This document shows, piece after piece, positions 1 to 7,829 of a DNA stretch of 64,000 nucleotides (positions are counted from its first letter, which is position 1; every line of letters begins with the position of its first letter). A program made the translations under genes and the position numbers. A model generated the notes under the pieces. It worked only from the letters and a program-made list of their open reading frames with translations. It was not told the origin of the DNA and did not search any database. The stretch is taken from positions 1 through 64,000 of the forward strand of contig NZ_CANMGY010000010.1 of the NCBI RefSeq assembly GCF_947497555.1, given 5' to 3'. Source of the stretch: an uncultured Umboniibacter sp. (GTDB lineage Bacteria; Pseudomonadota; Gammaproteobacteria; Pseudomonadales; DSM-25080).

Positions 1-306
1 TGATGGTGATTCTGATGGTGATTCTGATGGTGACTCTGACGGTGACTCTGACGGTGACTCTGACGGTGATTCTGATGATGACTCTGACGGTGACTCTGAT
101 GGTGATTCTGATGGTGATTCTGATGGTGATTCTGATGGTGACTCTGACGGTGACTCTGACGGTGACTCTGACGGTGATTCTGATGGTGATTCTGATGATG
201 ACTCTGACGGTGACTCTGATGGTGATTCTGATGGTGATTCTGATGGTGACTCTGATGGTGATTCTGATGGTGACTCTGATGGTGACTCTGACGGTGACTC
301 TGACGA
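1..306 (+). repeat. 12-bp tandem repeat coding Asp-Gly-Asp-Ser
   Basis: About 25 imperfect copies of a 12-base unit (GAYGGYGAYTCT) run from the window edge to 306. Read in the frame of the following VWA protein they encode (Asp-Gly-Asp-Ser)n, a highly acidic low-complexity linker. Differences between copies are almost all third-base C/T changes, so selection appears to act on the protein. The array probably continues to the left of the window. Confidence 0.9.
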
Positions 307-1234
307 CTCTAAAGGCAGCTCATCTCAATCGAGTCGCACTATTCGTTCTGAAATCCTTCGTTCCGTTCTACAAGCCCAAGCTGATGAAATTCAGCAAACG
401 GTTTATGAACAACTTCTTGAGGATCTAAAAACGGAAGAGCGTACTAACCCCTCTGTTGACTTAAAGTCTAACTATGGTGACTCAATCGAGATTGATGTCC
501 ACGATGTTGCGGATCGGTTTGTATCAAACAATGGGCCGGCGCTCATTGAAAGTGCGAAAACCATTAGTAATCGCTTGCGATCACAGCTTATGTCTGCTGT
601 CGAGGCGTCACGCTTTTCTCCTGAGAAAATAGGGCAGAGCGGTCGCTTAAAAACCAATCGACTTACGCGTCTAGCGTTTTCTGATGCGCGTGTTTTTTCC
701 CGACGATCAAAAATTGAGGCGCCAAACACGGCGGTTCATTTACTCCTTGATCAATCGGGCTCAATGCACGATGACAAAGACAATGTGGCGGGTAGAAGCG
801 CGTTGGCTATTGCCTTGGCGCTTGATGCAATTGACGGTGTTAAAGTCACTGCCTCGTCCTTTGGTACTCGCGATACATCCATTGTCGGCAACGATGATGA
901 TGTACGTCGGAAAGCCGGAGCGTTCTATAACGCGCCGTCTGGCTCAACGCCGATGACTGAAGCAATTTGGAAGTCACTGTACGCACTAAGTGGCAATCAA
1001 AAAGCGACACGTCATGTGATGATTGTACTCACCGATGGCGAGCCTGATGATGCTACCTCTGCGTATTCCGTCATTAAGCGCGCTGAACAAAGTGGAATTG
1101 AGATGATTGGTATTGGCATCTTAAATTCATCGGTCAACCGATTGTTTAATCGCAGCTTTGTGGTCAATACACTTGACGATCTAAGTGGCAATCTCTTTCG
1201 CGCCATGACTGACGTTTTAACGTCAGCAGCGTAA
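2..1234 (+). CDS. CobT-like VWA-domain protein, 5' end missing
   Basis: The frame is open from the window edge through the Asp-Gly-Asp-Ser repeat to the stop at 1234, so only the C-terminal 410 residues are seen. After the acidic linker (about 100 residues) and a charged helical region comes a von Willebrand A domain. It has a complete metal-binding MIDAS site: DQSGS near base 750, the Thr of GSTPMTEA near 945 and the Asp of VLTDGEPDD near 1030. An acidic linker followed by VWA is the build of the cobaltochelatase subunit CobT. Stand-alone CobT-like proteins on phages and plasmids usually work with a MoxR/CobS AAA+ ATPase, which would lie left of the window. The ATG at 575 is internal, not the true start. 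A role in cobalamin synthesis is unlikely in this context; the function is unknown. Confidence 0.8.
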   Translation, partial: DGDSDGDSDGDSDGDSDGDSDGDSDDDSDGDSDGDSDGDSDGDSDGDSDGDSDGDSDGDSDGDSDDDSDGDSDGDSDGDSDGDSDGDSDGDSDGDSDGDSDDSKGSSSQSSRTIRSEILRSVLQAQADEIQQTVYEQLLEDLKTEERTNPSVDLKSNYGDSIEIDVHDVADRFVSNNGPALIESAKTISNRLRSQLMSAVEASRFSPEKIGQSGRLKTNRLTRLAFSDARVFSRRSKIEAPNTAVHLLLDQSGSMHDDKDNVAGRSALAIALALDAIDGVKVTASSFGTRDTSIVGNDDDVRRKAGAFYNAPSGSTPMTEAIWKSLYALSGNQKATRHVMIVLTDGEPDDATSAYSVIKRAEQSGIEMIGIGILNSSVNRLFNRSFVVNTLDDLSGNLFRAMTDVLTSAA

Positions 1235-1245
1235 AGGAGTGAGTT

Positions 1246-1689
1246 ATGAAACGATCTGTAGCTGTATATATCGACGCGGATAACATCAACGTTTCCTTAG
1301 CTAAGTCGGCCCTTCAACAACTTGAAGCGGTTGCCAAAATTAGGGAGATTAAGGTTTTTGCGAATTGGGCGGATCATCATGTTCCTGGAGCGTGGTTAAG
1401 TTTGTGTCGGCGTTGGAGAGTCAATCCTCAACACTGTCTTAAGCTAACCAACAAAGGGAAGAATGCGGCTGACATAGCGCTAGCTGTAACGGCTATATCT
1501 GATGCTCACTCGCCATATCGACCTGATGTGATGGCGTTATTCAGCAATGATGCTGACTTTGCACCGGTAGTATCTCGCCTTAGCGAGATGGATGTAGAGG
1601 TAGTTGGCGTTGGCAACGATAACGCGAGTTTACGTTATCGCCAACTCTGTGATTTTTGGCTCGATTTATCCGAACCAAACATCGCATAA
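1246..1689 (+). CDS. NYN-domain (LabA/DUF88-like) nuclease
   Basis: A 147-residue protein with the features of the NYN branch of the PIN-like nucleases. The N-terminus reads AVYIDADNIN, with the first catalytic Asp pair. An internal KGKNAADIAL carries the central Asp, and LFSNDADFAPVVSRL is the conserved SNDxDF motif followed by a helix. NYN proteins are metal-dependent RNA-cleaving enzymes. The gene starts 12 bases after the VWA gene with a good AAGGAG site, so the two probably form one operon. Which RNA it acts on cannot be told. Family assignment is firm; role is unknown. Confidence 0.85.
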   Translation: MKRSVAVYIDADNINVSLAKSALQQLEAVAKIREIKVFANWADHHVPGAWLSLCRRWRVNPQHCLKLTNKGKNAADIALAVTAISDAHSPYRPDVMALFSNDADFAPVVSRLSEMDVEVVGVGNDNASLRYRQLCDFWLDLSEPNIA

Positions 1690-1751
1690 CCCATGAGGGA
1701 CTTGATCTCTCTTTGGGGGTTGGTCCCTCTTTCAAAAGAGGCATTGTCATG
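1688..1751 (+). promoter_or_regulatory. Two-hairpin leader, copy 1
   Basis: First hairpin: ACCC (1689-1692) pairs with GGGT and AGGGA with TCTCT around a CTTGA loop. Second hairpin: CCTCTTT (1726-1732) pairs with AAAGAGG (1735-1741), which holds the Shine-Dalgarno sequence of the gene starting at 1749. It begins at the stop codon of the NYN gene. It belongs to a family of seven leaders in this window. Confidence 0.7.
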
Positions 1752-2177
1752 TTTAACAACAACTATGACTTGTATCAGACTCGGGATGAGCAAATGAAAG
1801 CGCTCGATGATTTTTTCCCCGAGGACGAACTCGAATGCATCCGCTACAAAGTGCTCGTGAGTTCATTAGCAACCTTAGCTGACGCAAGGTGCTCTCAAGA
1901 TATGCGCGAAGAGATTATGTCGTGGCTCGATAGTGATGAAGTTGAAGACGCTATCACTGGAACACCATTGCCATTTTCCTTTGTAAATGTTGTCGTAGAG
2001 CAGGGATTGATTCCCGGAATATTCCGAGACTTAATCCACGATTTCCTCAAACGTCACCAGTTTTTGTCGTTTGAGGATACGAGGGATTCGATTGAGTATA
2101 AAATTGATCGAGCTATTAACAATCTGAAGAATTCAAAAATGGACGATCTATTTGGATTTGAAGGATTTGCAGCGTAG
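1749..2177 (+). CDS. Hypothetical acidic protein (leader family)
   Basis: A 142-residue soluble protein that I do not recognise. It is rich in Asp and Glu and predicted mainly helical, with no signal peptide, membrane segment or metal motif. I chose the ATG at 1749 because an AAGAGG site sits 7 bases upstream inside the leader hairpin; the longer frame from 1656 would read through that leader. It follows the NYN gene by 59 bases, all of it leader, and is the first of four genes here with the same kind of 5' leader. Confidence 0.7.
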   Translation: MFNNNYDLYQTRDEQMKALDDFFPEDELECIRYKVLVSSLATLADARCSQDMREEIMSWLDSDEVEDAITGTPLPFSFVNVVVEQGLIPGIFRDLIHDFLKRHQFLSFEDTRDSIEYKIDRAINNLKNSKMDDLFGFEGFAA

Positions 2178-2220
2178 CACAGTTCTTCGTAGTACCGTTG
2201 TTTCGAGCCTGTTTGTCTCC

Positions 2221-2619
2221 CTATTTAGGGAGAAGGCTCGTCACAGCGACATTAAGTTCCGCTCGAGCCGTAATGTCATCAACCTCTTTGTACTGTCGCC
2301 AGTATACCTTGTACCTGCTATCTACTTTCTCAATGTGAATGACACCCAACATGAGATTCTCAACTTCGAAATCGCGCGATACATTACCGACAGTTAATGA
2401 CGCCGGCATCATTCTTAATGATTTCAGCGGCTTATCGCCAAAGCTGATCTCACTGATTTGCTCATACTCCAGGTAACCACTCCAATCCTGGTTGAAGCGT
2501 TCTTCCACCGTTTCCGGGACCGGATAGAGATAGATAAAGGGGTATTTCCCCAGTTCGTACATCCACCAGGATGTAAAGCTCAAAATGGTGACTAGCGTAG
2601 TAAAGATCAATGTTCTCAT
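2221..2619 (-). CDS. Hypothetical membrane-anchored protein
   Basis: A 132-residue protein with one N-terminal hydrophobic segment (about residues 4-20) without a clear cleavage site, so it is probably an inner-membrane anchor with a small periplasmic domain. It is the only minus-strand gene in the first 7 kb and interrupts the run of plus-strand leader genes. The overlapping plus-strand frame (2152-2397) is its shadow. Function unknown. Confidence 0.6.
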   Translation of the reverse strand: MRTLIFTTLVTILSFTSWWMYELGKYPFIYLYPVPETVEERFNQDWSGYLEYEQISEISFGDKPLKSLRMMPASLTVGNVSRDFEVENLMLGVIHIEKVDSRYKVYWRQYKEVDDITARAELNVAVTSLLPK

Positions 2620-2699
2620 AATACTTGAAATCCAATTGACTTAATGGTTATATCAATAGTGTATGCATTAACTTTTAAATGCAAAATGTCTTAAACATA

Positions 2700-2730
2700 A
2701 AAAAGATCACATCGAGGTGTCATCTTTTTT
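2700..2730. terminator. Bidirectional hairpin with T-runs
   Basis: AAAAGATCAC pairs with GTG-TC-ATCTTTT (one small bulge) around ATCGAG, giving a U-rich tail on both strands. It could end plus-strand transcripts coming from 2177 before the next leader gene; there is no minus-strand gene above it that needs ending. Confidence 0.5.
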
Positions 2731-2776
2731 GTGCTTCGGTACAAAAAAAGTGAGCTGACACAATCAGCATTAACTC

Positions 2777-2838
2777 AACCCATCGGGGACTTAATCCCTA
2801 ATGGGGTTGCGTCCCCTTTTTTTTGGAGACGCAACATG
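2777..2838 (+). promoter_or_regulatory. Two-hairpin leader, copy 2
   Basis: First hairpin: AACCCAT (2777-2783) with ATGGGGTT (2801-2808), inner GGGA/TCCC, loop CTTAA. Second hairpin: TTGCGTC-CC (from 2807) with GG-A-GACGCAA (to 2834) around eight T residues. The GGAG ribosome site of the gene at 2836 lies in the closing side of this stem. The two hairpins share the TT at 2807-2808, so they may compete. Confidence 0.75.
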
Positions 2839-3363
2839 AGCGAAACCATCATTTCTAAAATGAAAGACCTTAGCGATAGCATAGGTCTACCTTGTCATTA
2901 CCGTGATGACCTGCGATTGGATTTTAATTCGATTCAAATGCATGGCCATTCCGCGCAATACATCTGGCTGTTACGCACCGCCGGAACAAACTTGTTTAAG
3001 CTGGGAATTGGTTTAGATCCTGAACCAATTAAGTATTATGTAGAGCGAAGCGGTCTTGAGTGCCACGCATTCTTGATCGATGTATCAGCCGGATCAGTCA
3101 CACCGATCTCGAACGTTACAGCTGCTAACCTTGCTTCAAAAGCGCCCGTCCTGTCATTAACCATGACGCCATTGAATACCTTACTCAATGTTTTGGATTA
3201 CGGCGTTAAGCATCAACTTTGGGGCCTGTTTGAACGCCCTAATATTGATGTGTGTCCCACCAAGCTTAATGAATGGCAACGTTACTTCTTGATCCAAGGC
3301 AATGAGCCCATGCTGGCGCTTTTTCAGCAGGTGCTTAACCACAAGGAGGTGCGTCATGCCTAA
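2836..3363 (+). CDS. Hypothetical protein (leader family)
   Basis: A 175-residue soluble protein that I do not recognise. It has no signal peptide or transmembrane segment. The start at 2836 is the ATG directly after the SD-sequestering hairpin; the longer frame from 2731 would run through the leader. It overlaps the next gene by 8 bases, with the AAGGAGG site of that gene inside its 3' end, so the two are translationally coupled. Confidence 0.7.
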   Translation: MSETIISKMKDLSDSIGLPCHYRDDLRLDFNSIQMHGHSAQYIWLLRTAGTNLFKLGIGLDPEPIKYYVERSGLECHAFLIDVSAGSVTPISNVTAANLASKAPVLSLTMTPLNTLLNVLDYGVKHQLWGLFERPNIDVCPTKLNEWQRYFLIQGNEPMLALFQQVLNHKEVRHA

Positions 3364-3601
3364 ATACCAACGATTGCTCGTTCGAGCCCAGGCATTATCA
3401 CTGATTCGTGATATACAGTGCCGAAAAGCTACACCAGATGCCCGGTTGAATTTAGCTAGAAATTTGAGCTACTACTTAGGTCGTCAGTATGAAAATGCGG
3501 ATGTTAATCCTTTTCGAACCATCGAAGCGGATGACAAAATCGCTGATCTCATGCCGCACATGATTGAATCATTCAATCAAGGTGCTGGTGTTCAACTCTA
3601 A
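3356..3601 (+). CDS. Hypothetical small basic protein
   Basis: An 81-residue protein with many Arg and Lys residues in its first half (RLLVRAQ, RDIQCRK, NLARNLSYY) and an acidic second half. The start ATG at 3356 has an AAGGAGG site and overlaps the preceding stop by 8 bases. I do not recognise a family. Coupling suggests a job shared with the 2836-3363 product. Confidence 0.65.
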   Translation: MPKYQRLLVRAQALSLIRDIQCRKATPDARLNLARNLSYYLGRQYENADVNPFRTIEADDKIADLMPHMIESFNQGAGVQL

Positions 3602-3620
3602 CGTCTAACGCGTCGTTACT

Positions 3621-3680
3621 CACCCATTGGGGGCTTACCCCAATAGGGTTAGGCCTCCTTCTTTTTAAGGAGAGCCTATG
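3621..3680 (+). promoter_or_regulatory. Two-hairpin leader, copy 3
   Basis: First hairpin: ACCC-ATTGGGG (3622-3632) with CCCCAAT-A-GGGT (3638-3649), loop of a few bases around CTTA. Second hairpin: GGCCTCCTT (3652-3660) with AAGGAGAGCC (3667-3676), loop CTTTTT. The whole ribosome site AAGGAGA is paired; the start ATG is at 3678. Confidence 0.8.
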
Positions 3681-4562
3681 GCTACTCAATCTAATCGTTT
3701 CCTTGATGCGCTTGAATTAGCGATGGATCTTACGCTTGAAAACTGTACGGAACATTCTTCCATTCAGGGTTCTGTGTGTGGTTCAACGTCCCTTGGGTTC
3801 GAGTTTTCGTGCGAACCTTCAATCGTCGACTCGATTCTCGCAGAGCAAATTGCGTCAGCAACGATGCTTGATCGCTTCGCGCTCATTACGGCGCGCTACT
3901 TCTATCGAGGATGTACTAACTCACTCAGTCAGTATCTTGATAACGACTATGACTTAACCTTTAGCTTCTCGGTTGAAGGTTCTGATGTCGATTGCGAATG
4001 TGCTGAAGATCAGTTTTCTACGCTAATTACTCATTGGCCGTTGAACGACGAGTATCCTCAGCTTAATCGTCTGGTTCGTTTTTTGTCTGTTGACCCGGTT
4101 CTCAGTCATGACGACTTTATCCGTCGTCAGTATCGTCTCATTCGTCAAAGTGTAGAAAGCTATTACGCTTCGCGCATTGAGAAGATCATACGCTGTTATG
4201 ACACATTGAAGTCAGTGTGGCCAACCGATCCTATGTTTTACAAACGGACCATTGGCAACGTCACCGTTACATTCGAACAATCTAAGGATTGGCCTTGGAT
4301 TGACTATCGCGACCCGTGTATCGACCCGGAGGATATTGCTTCCTGGTTTCTACATTTATCGGATCGAAATAGTCTTCAGTATTATGTCGGTGAAGTCTTT
4401 CTCAAGGTTCAAAACGATGGAGAAGAGAAAGTTGTAGCATGGTATACAACGGAAATTGAACAAGAGGGTGATTCATTTCGCCCGGATGAACATTTCCGAG
4501 ACCTTGTGGGTGATCTCATTGCAGATTACCGACATTCATTAGTAGCTAATCAAGCTGCTTAA
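3678..4562 (+). CDS. Hypothetical 294-residue protein (leader family)
   Basis: A soluble acidic protein that I do not recognise, with a Cys pair (DVDCECAED) about one third of the way in and several aromatic-rich stretches. No signal peptide, membrane span or catalytic motif can be named. It stands alone between two leader copies (3621-3680 and 4561-4623), each of which controls one transcription or translation unit. Its stop at 4560-4562 overlaps the first base pairs of the next leader. Confidence 0.7.
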   Translation: MATQSNRFLDALELAMDLTLENCTEHSSIQGSVCGSTSLGFEFSCEPSIVDSILAEQIASATMLDRFALITARYFYRGCTNSLSQYLDNDYDLTFSFSVEGSDVDCECAEDQFSTLITHWPLNDEYPQLNRLVRFLSVDPVLSHDDFIRRQYRLIRQSVESYYASRIEKIIRCYDTLKSVWPTDPMFYKRTIGNVTVTFEQSKDWPWIDYRDPCIDPEDIASWFLHLSDRNSLQYYVGEVFLKVQNDGEEKVVAWYTTEIEQEGDSFRPDEHFRDLVGDLIADYRHSLVANQAA

Positions 4563-4623
4563 CCCTCTGGGGGCTTACCCCAATCGGGTTGGGCCTCCAA
4601 TTTTTTTTGGAGAACGCAAGATG
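4561..4623 (+). promoter_or_regulatory. Two-hairpin leader, copy 4
   Basis: First hairpin: AACCC (4561-4565) with GGGTT (4586-4590) and TGGGG with CCCCA, again with CTTA in the loop. Second hairpin: CTCC (4595-4598) with GGAG (4609-4612) around a T-run, with a possible TTG/CAA closing helix. The ribosome site of the gene at 4621 is the paired GGAG. Confidence 0.75.
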
Positions 4624-4917
4624 TTTACTATTGATAAGGAAAAGATACTCCAGTCGATGCTGGATTTCATTCACAACGATGTAATGTGGGCGCAAGTTCA
4701 ATTCAATGATGGCGTTGTGAAATCGTTAACCATTCATACTGCGTGGAGTGAACACGCTTTTGATGATGCGACCCTACCGGCCCCGTTTCAGTCGTTAACA
4801 GGTGTCGCAGCGAATCTTAAAGGCTTGTTTAACACGGCCGTTTTAGAATTCGACATTCATCAGCCGCAAGTCATGTTATGCGAGAAGGAGGCCGACAATG
4901 GGATTCTTTTCATATAA
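4621..4917 (+). CDS. Hypothetical protein (leader family)
   Basis: A 98-residue soluble protein of unknown family. The ATG at 4621 follows the sequestered GGAG of leader copy 4. Its 3' end overlaps the next gene by 20 bases, and the AAGGAGG site of that gene lies inside this one, so expression of the pair is coupled. Confidence 0.65.
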   Translation: MFTIDKEKILQSMLDFIHNDVMWAQVQFNDGVVKSLTIHTAWSEHAFDDATLPAPFQSLTGVAANLKGLFNTAVLEFDIHQPQVMLCEKEADNGILFI

Positions 4918-5443
4918 CACCTGCGACACTAGCGAGTCCATCCCGGCTCCCGCTTCGTCGCGCTATGCAGCGCCGCGATTAGTCTACTTACCCACTGTCG
5001 AAGGCATTGGTGCAGTGAGCGGGTTCTATGATGGCTACGGTCGAATTGACGACACCGATGTTCATACTTGGCTAGCAATCGCTAACACAGGTATTGATAG
5101 CCGTGCTCTGGGAATCATCTTAGATTGCGGCACGAACTATCATCGTGAGACCGATACCTTCTGGGTCTGTGACTTCGCGTTCGACGAGGCGGAACGTAAT
5201 TTGATCATTAACGGCCTGACTCAGTTTGCGAGTCATGTTCAGTTTTTTCCAGGTTACGATTCCCCTATCGATCACTTTGGCGATGCCAATATGAACCAAC
5301 TCAAAGCCAAAGGCATCATCGAAGACTTCGATTTCGCCACGCAGCTCAAGCACCCGCTTAAGCTCAGCTTTGACCCGAACTGCGATTTTGATCGACACGG
5401 TGCTTCCACACCCTGTCGCTATCAAGGTTTCTTTTACGACTAG
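4898..5443 (+). CDS. Hypothetical protein, coupled to upstream gene
   Basis: A 181-residue soluble protein that I do not recognise. It has a Pro/Ala/Ser-rich N-terminal stretch (residues about 14-30) and then an acidic, aromatic-rich domain. The ATG at 4898 has a strong AAGGAGG site within the preceding gene. It is the last gene of the leader-controlled cluster before a 284-base gap. Confidence 0.65.
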   Translation: MGFFSYNTCDTSESIPAPASSRYAAPRLVYLPTVEGIGAVSGFYDGYGRIDDTDVHTWLAIANTGIDSRALGIILDCGTNYHRETDTFWVCDFAFDEAERNLIINGLTQFASHVQFFPGYDSPIDHFGDANMNQLKAKGIIEDFDFATQLKHPLKLSFDPNCDFDRHGASTPCRYQGFFYD

Positions 5444-5727
5444 CGCCTGTGCGCCGAGATGTTCTATCTCAACCCATGGCGATCAGTGATACCAACCGGT
5501 GTCATTGATCCGCCCATGATTAAGCGCCTTTTAGCGCTTTCTATTCACTCTTTAGCGACAGGGGTGAATCGAAAGTGTTAACGGAATTTACCCTAGTGGT
5601 AATGATGCGAGCTGACGTATCTCAACTAACTCAGCACACACTTCGATCGGAGATCTGTGAACCTTCCGGTCGCACTGCTTAATGCAGTGATTCTTGGTTC
5701 GCTTCGTAACTATAAGGAGTACGATAT
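5444..5727 (+). other. Intergenic region with two hairpins
   Basis: No gene is seen. A strong imperfect hairpin (GATCAGTGATACC with GGTGTCATTGATC, about 5480-5510) is followed by a shorter one (AAGCGC-CTTTTA-GCGCTT, about 5522-5541) ending in TTTC. The second could end the upstream operon. The primase gene at 5728 has its own AAGGAG site at the right edge. Confidence 0.5.
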
Positions 5728-6903
5728 ATGTCTGACGATAATGTCATACACCAGTTAGATGAAGTCCTCGAGGCGGCCAAAGGTAATTGGCTGCATGTTC
5801 TTGCGGTCATATCACCTAACTTAATCGACGCGGTTGAACGCGTTGGTCGGCACGTCACTGACCCGGTAAACGGCACATCCAATGCTGCGGGTAAAGGCGA
5901 TGGCTTTCGATTGTTTGATAACGCGGCCGAAACCGGCGGCGGGGTGAGCAATCGAGATGGTACTTTCGCCAGTGGTCTGTCATTGCTGGAATGGTCGACG
6001 GGTTCGTCAAAATACGATCTCATTAACGAGATCGGCGACGTACTTGGCTGCCAAGGAAAGCCGGCGCAAAGCGGTGTTCGACGATCTTCGTCGAAGTCCG
6101 TCTCAACCACGCTAGCAACACGGATAGCTGAGGCGACTGAGCGATCAAAAGCACAGTCTATTGCTCAGGAAAAACGGAAGAAGAAAGCGGCGGAATCGAA
6201 TGAACGGTTGTGGCAGTCCTGCACCCCGATCACCGATGCAGTACCCACCCCGATCTTTGATTATGTGAACAATCGTGGCATGAAGCACATGGCCATGATG
6301 TACAAGCATGATCACATCCGTTATCACGATGCATTACCTTACTATCAGGAAGTTGACGGTAAAATACAGATTGTAGGGCGTCATCCAGCGATGGTTGCCG
6401 CCATTCGCGATGTCTTTGGCAGCGTGATTGCACTACATCGCACGTATTTGACCTTCGACGGTGCTAAGGCGGATGTTGAAATGGCTCGTAAGATGACCAC
6501 GTTAAGTCGTGATTTTACGCCGTCAGCAGCGATTCAACTCGGCGGTTTAAGCGACGAGATTGGAATTGCTGAGGGGATTGAAACCGCTTGGGCAGCCATG
6601 TCGGTCTATCAATTACCAGTCTGGGCTAGGGTGACATCTAGCTTACTCCCATCGTTCCGTCCACCAGCGCGTGTACGGAAGGTTCATATCTTTGCGGATA
6701 AGGATCGTTCCAACGATGGTCAAAGCAAAGGAGCACGCTTGCGTGATGCACTGTTAGCCAGTGGTGTTGATGCCGAGCTCCATATTCCCGAGGGTCAGAT
6801 TCGCGATGCTGCCAAGTCACTCGACTTTGCAGAAGTCTTGGATCGCTTCGGTGCGGGTGCATTTCCGTCGATCGATCTAATCGGTCGCCGATCTGTAGCC
6901 TAA
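5728..6903 (+). CDS. Toprim-domain primase-like protein
   Basis: A 391-residue protein. The C-terminal part has a Toprim fold: GIAEGIETAWAA (about residue 280) with the catalytic Glu, then VHIFADKDRS (about residue 325) with the DxD metal pair. Upstream is the GRHPAMVA/VIALHRTYL block typical of plasmid and phage DUF7146-Toprim proteins related to P4-type primases. There is no helicase domain, so it is a stand-alone primase-like protein for element replication or for priming transferred DNA. The start has a TAAGGAG site. A terminator follows directly. Confidence 0.8.
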   Translation: MSDDNVIHQLDEVLEAAKGNWLHVLAVISPNLIDAVERVGRHVTDPVNGTSNAAGKGDGFRLFDNAAETGGGVSNRDGTFASGLSLLEWSTGSSKYDLINEIGDVLGCQGKPAQSGVRRSSSKSVSTTLATRIAEATERSKAQSIAQEKRKKKAAESNERLWQSCTPITDAVPTPIFDYVNNRGMKHMAMMYKHDHIRYHDALPYYQEVDGKIQIVGRHPAMVAAIRDVFGSVIALHRTYLTFDGAKADVEMARKMTTLSRDFTPSAAIQLGGLSDEIGIAEGIETAWAAMSVYQLPVWARVTSSLLPSFRPPARVRKVHIFADKDRSNDGQSKGARLRDALLASGVDAELHIPEGQIRDAAKSLDFAEVLDRFGAGAFPSIDLIGRRSVA

Positions 6904-6904
6904 T

Positions 6905-6939
6905 AAGCCTCCCCCGCCTTGTGCAGGGGACGCTTTTTT
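6905..6939 (+). terminator. Intrinsic terminator of the primase gene
   Basis: AGCCTCCCC pairs with GGGGACGCT around CGCCTTGTGCA and is followed by six T residues. It begins two bases after the primase stop codon. Confidence 0.85.
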
Positions 6940-6990
6940 CTTGAGCCTGACTCGATGTTAAACGATGACCAAAAATACACGACATAAATG

Positions 6991-7019
6991 TTGATAATCA
7001 ACTTAATTGTCAATACAAT
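6991..7019 (+). promoter_or_regulatory. Sigma-70 type promoter
   Basis: TTGATA (6991-6996), a 17-base spacer, and TACAAT (7014-7019). The spacer and flanks hold repeated TTGATAATCAA/AATTGTCAAT elements that could bind a repressor. It would drive the small gene at 7055. Confidence 0.65.
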
Positions 7020-7054
7020 CAATGATAAGTCAATTTTGACATGAGGCTTTAATA

Positions 7055-7270
7055 ATGCGTCCAAAACACGAAATACAAGATGAAATCGACCTCATTTTTA
7101 GCGAGCTTGATAAGGTTAAAACTCACTTAGACGATCAGCTTGCTGCCGCCCAACACACTGCCACCCGTCGCCTTAACGCCATCTATGCGCTCGCGACCTC
7201 TTTAAGTGATGAAGTATCGTCCCCCCGAGTCGCACCGATTAAGTCTAATCACTTACGCGTTGTTCGATAG
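7055..7270 (+). CDS. Small helical hypothetical protein
   Basis: A 71-residue protein, helical and probably coiled-coil in its first 50 residues (EIDLIFSELDKVKTHLDDQL), with a basic tail. It is flanked by a good promoter and an intrinsic terminator, so it is a single-gene unit. No family recognised. Confidence 0.65.
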   Translation: MRPKHEIQDEIDLIFSELDKVKTHLDDQLAAAQHTATRRLNAIYALATSLSDEVSSPRVAPIKSNHLRVVR

Positions 7271-7319
7271 TTTTTCAATACCGGCTCATAGACTCTCTCT
7301 CTTTTTCGGTATTGCCTTT

Positions 7320-7344
7320 AGCGACAGTTATGTCGCTTTTTTTT
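7320..7344 (+). terminator. Intrinsic terminator
   Basis: AGCGAC (7320-7325) pairs with GTCGCT (7332-7337), with a 6-base loop and a run of eight T residues. It ends the 7055-7270 gene and sits against the 3' end of the convergent gene 7347-7796. Confidence 0.85.
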
Positions 7345-7346
7345 GC

Positions 7347-7796
7347 CTAGCGTGGGGTGGGGTTGGCGGCATACAACTGTGCCGCGATCGCTGAGAAGCT
7401 GGTGGCGGGGTAGCGTAGTCGAATCACCCGAATCAAGATATTGCTGGCGATGGCGGCCTCCTCGAACGGAATAGGCAGTGCTGCGAAGGGCTCTCCGTGT
7501 TGAGAGCAGCTTAGATACAGATGCTTCTCCTGTCTCACCAGGCGCATTTGCTTACCCTCGCGCACCACTTTCAATTCATCGCGATAGCCTAACCAAACAC
7601 CCAGTAGCCCGTACACCTCACTGGTGCTTAATCTAAAGGAAAGCTTTTCTCCCCACGCGTAGGAGGCCAATCCCTTTCCATAAGCTATTTCAAACAACGC
7701 GCAGCCCTCTGACTGGCCTTGCGGCAGCTCCTCAATGATCGCGGCGGCTTTCGTGCCGAAAAAACGGTGTTTATCGAGCGCTGTTAACTTGTTCAT
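7347..7796 (-). CDS. Hypothetical protein
   Basis: A 149-residue protein with mixed strands and helices, with no signal peptide and no recognised motif. It has the start ATG at 7796 with a GGTGGGAT stretch just upstream. It is the last of three minus-strand genes running from the tus-like gene and may share its transcript. Confidence 0.6.
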   Translation of the reverse strand: MNKLTALDKHRFFGTKAAAIIEELPQGQSEGCALFEIAYGKGLASYAWGEKLSFRLSTSEVYGLLGVWLGYRDELKVVREGKQMRLVRQEKHLYLSCSQHGEPFAALPIPFEEAAIASNILIRVIRLRYPATSFSAIAAQLYAANPTPR

Positions 7797-7829
7797 ATCC
7801 CACCATCCCCCTCGTGTTATCGCTTTTGA

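Noticed and set aside
1-306. Tandem repeat as a CRISPR array
   Set aside because: The unit is 12 bp without spacers and codes an acidic linker; changes are mostly synonymous.
3-428. A 141-residue frame of Val-Ile-Leu-Met-Thr repeats at the window start
   Set aside because: It is the shifted reading of the Asp-Gly-Asp-Ser coding repeat. The frame at 2 stays open through the VWA domain and has the conserved motifs.
2152-2397. Plus-strand frame of 81 residues
   Set aside because: It starts inside the end of the preceding gene and is antisense to the better-supported gene 2221-2619, which has a membrane helix at its N-terminus.
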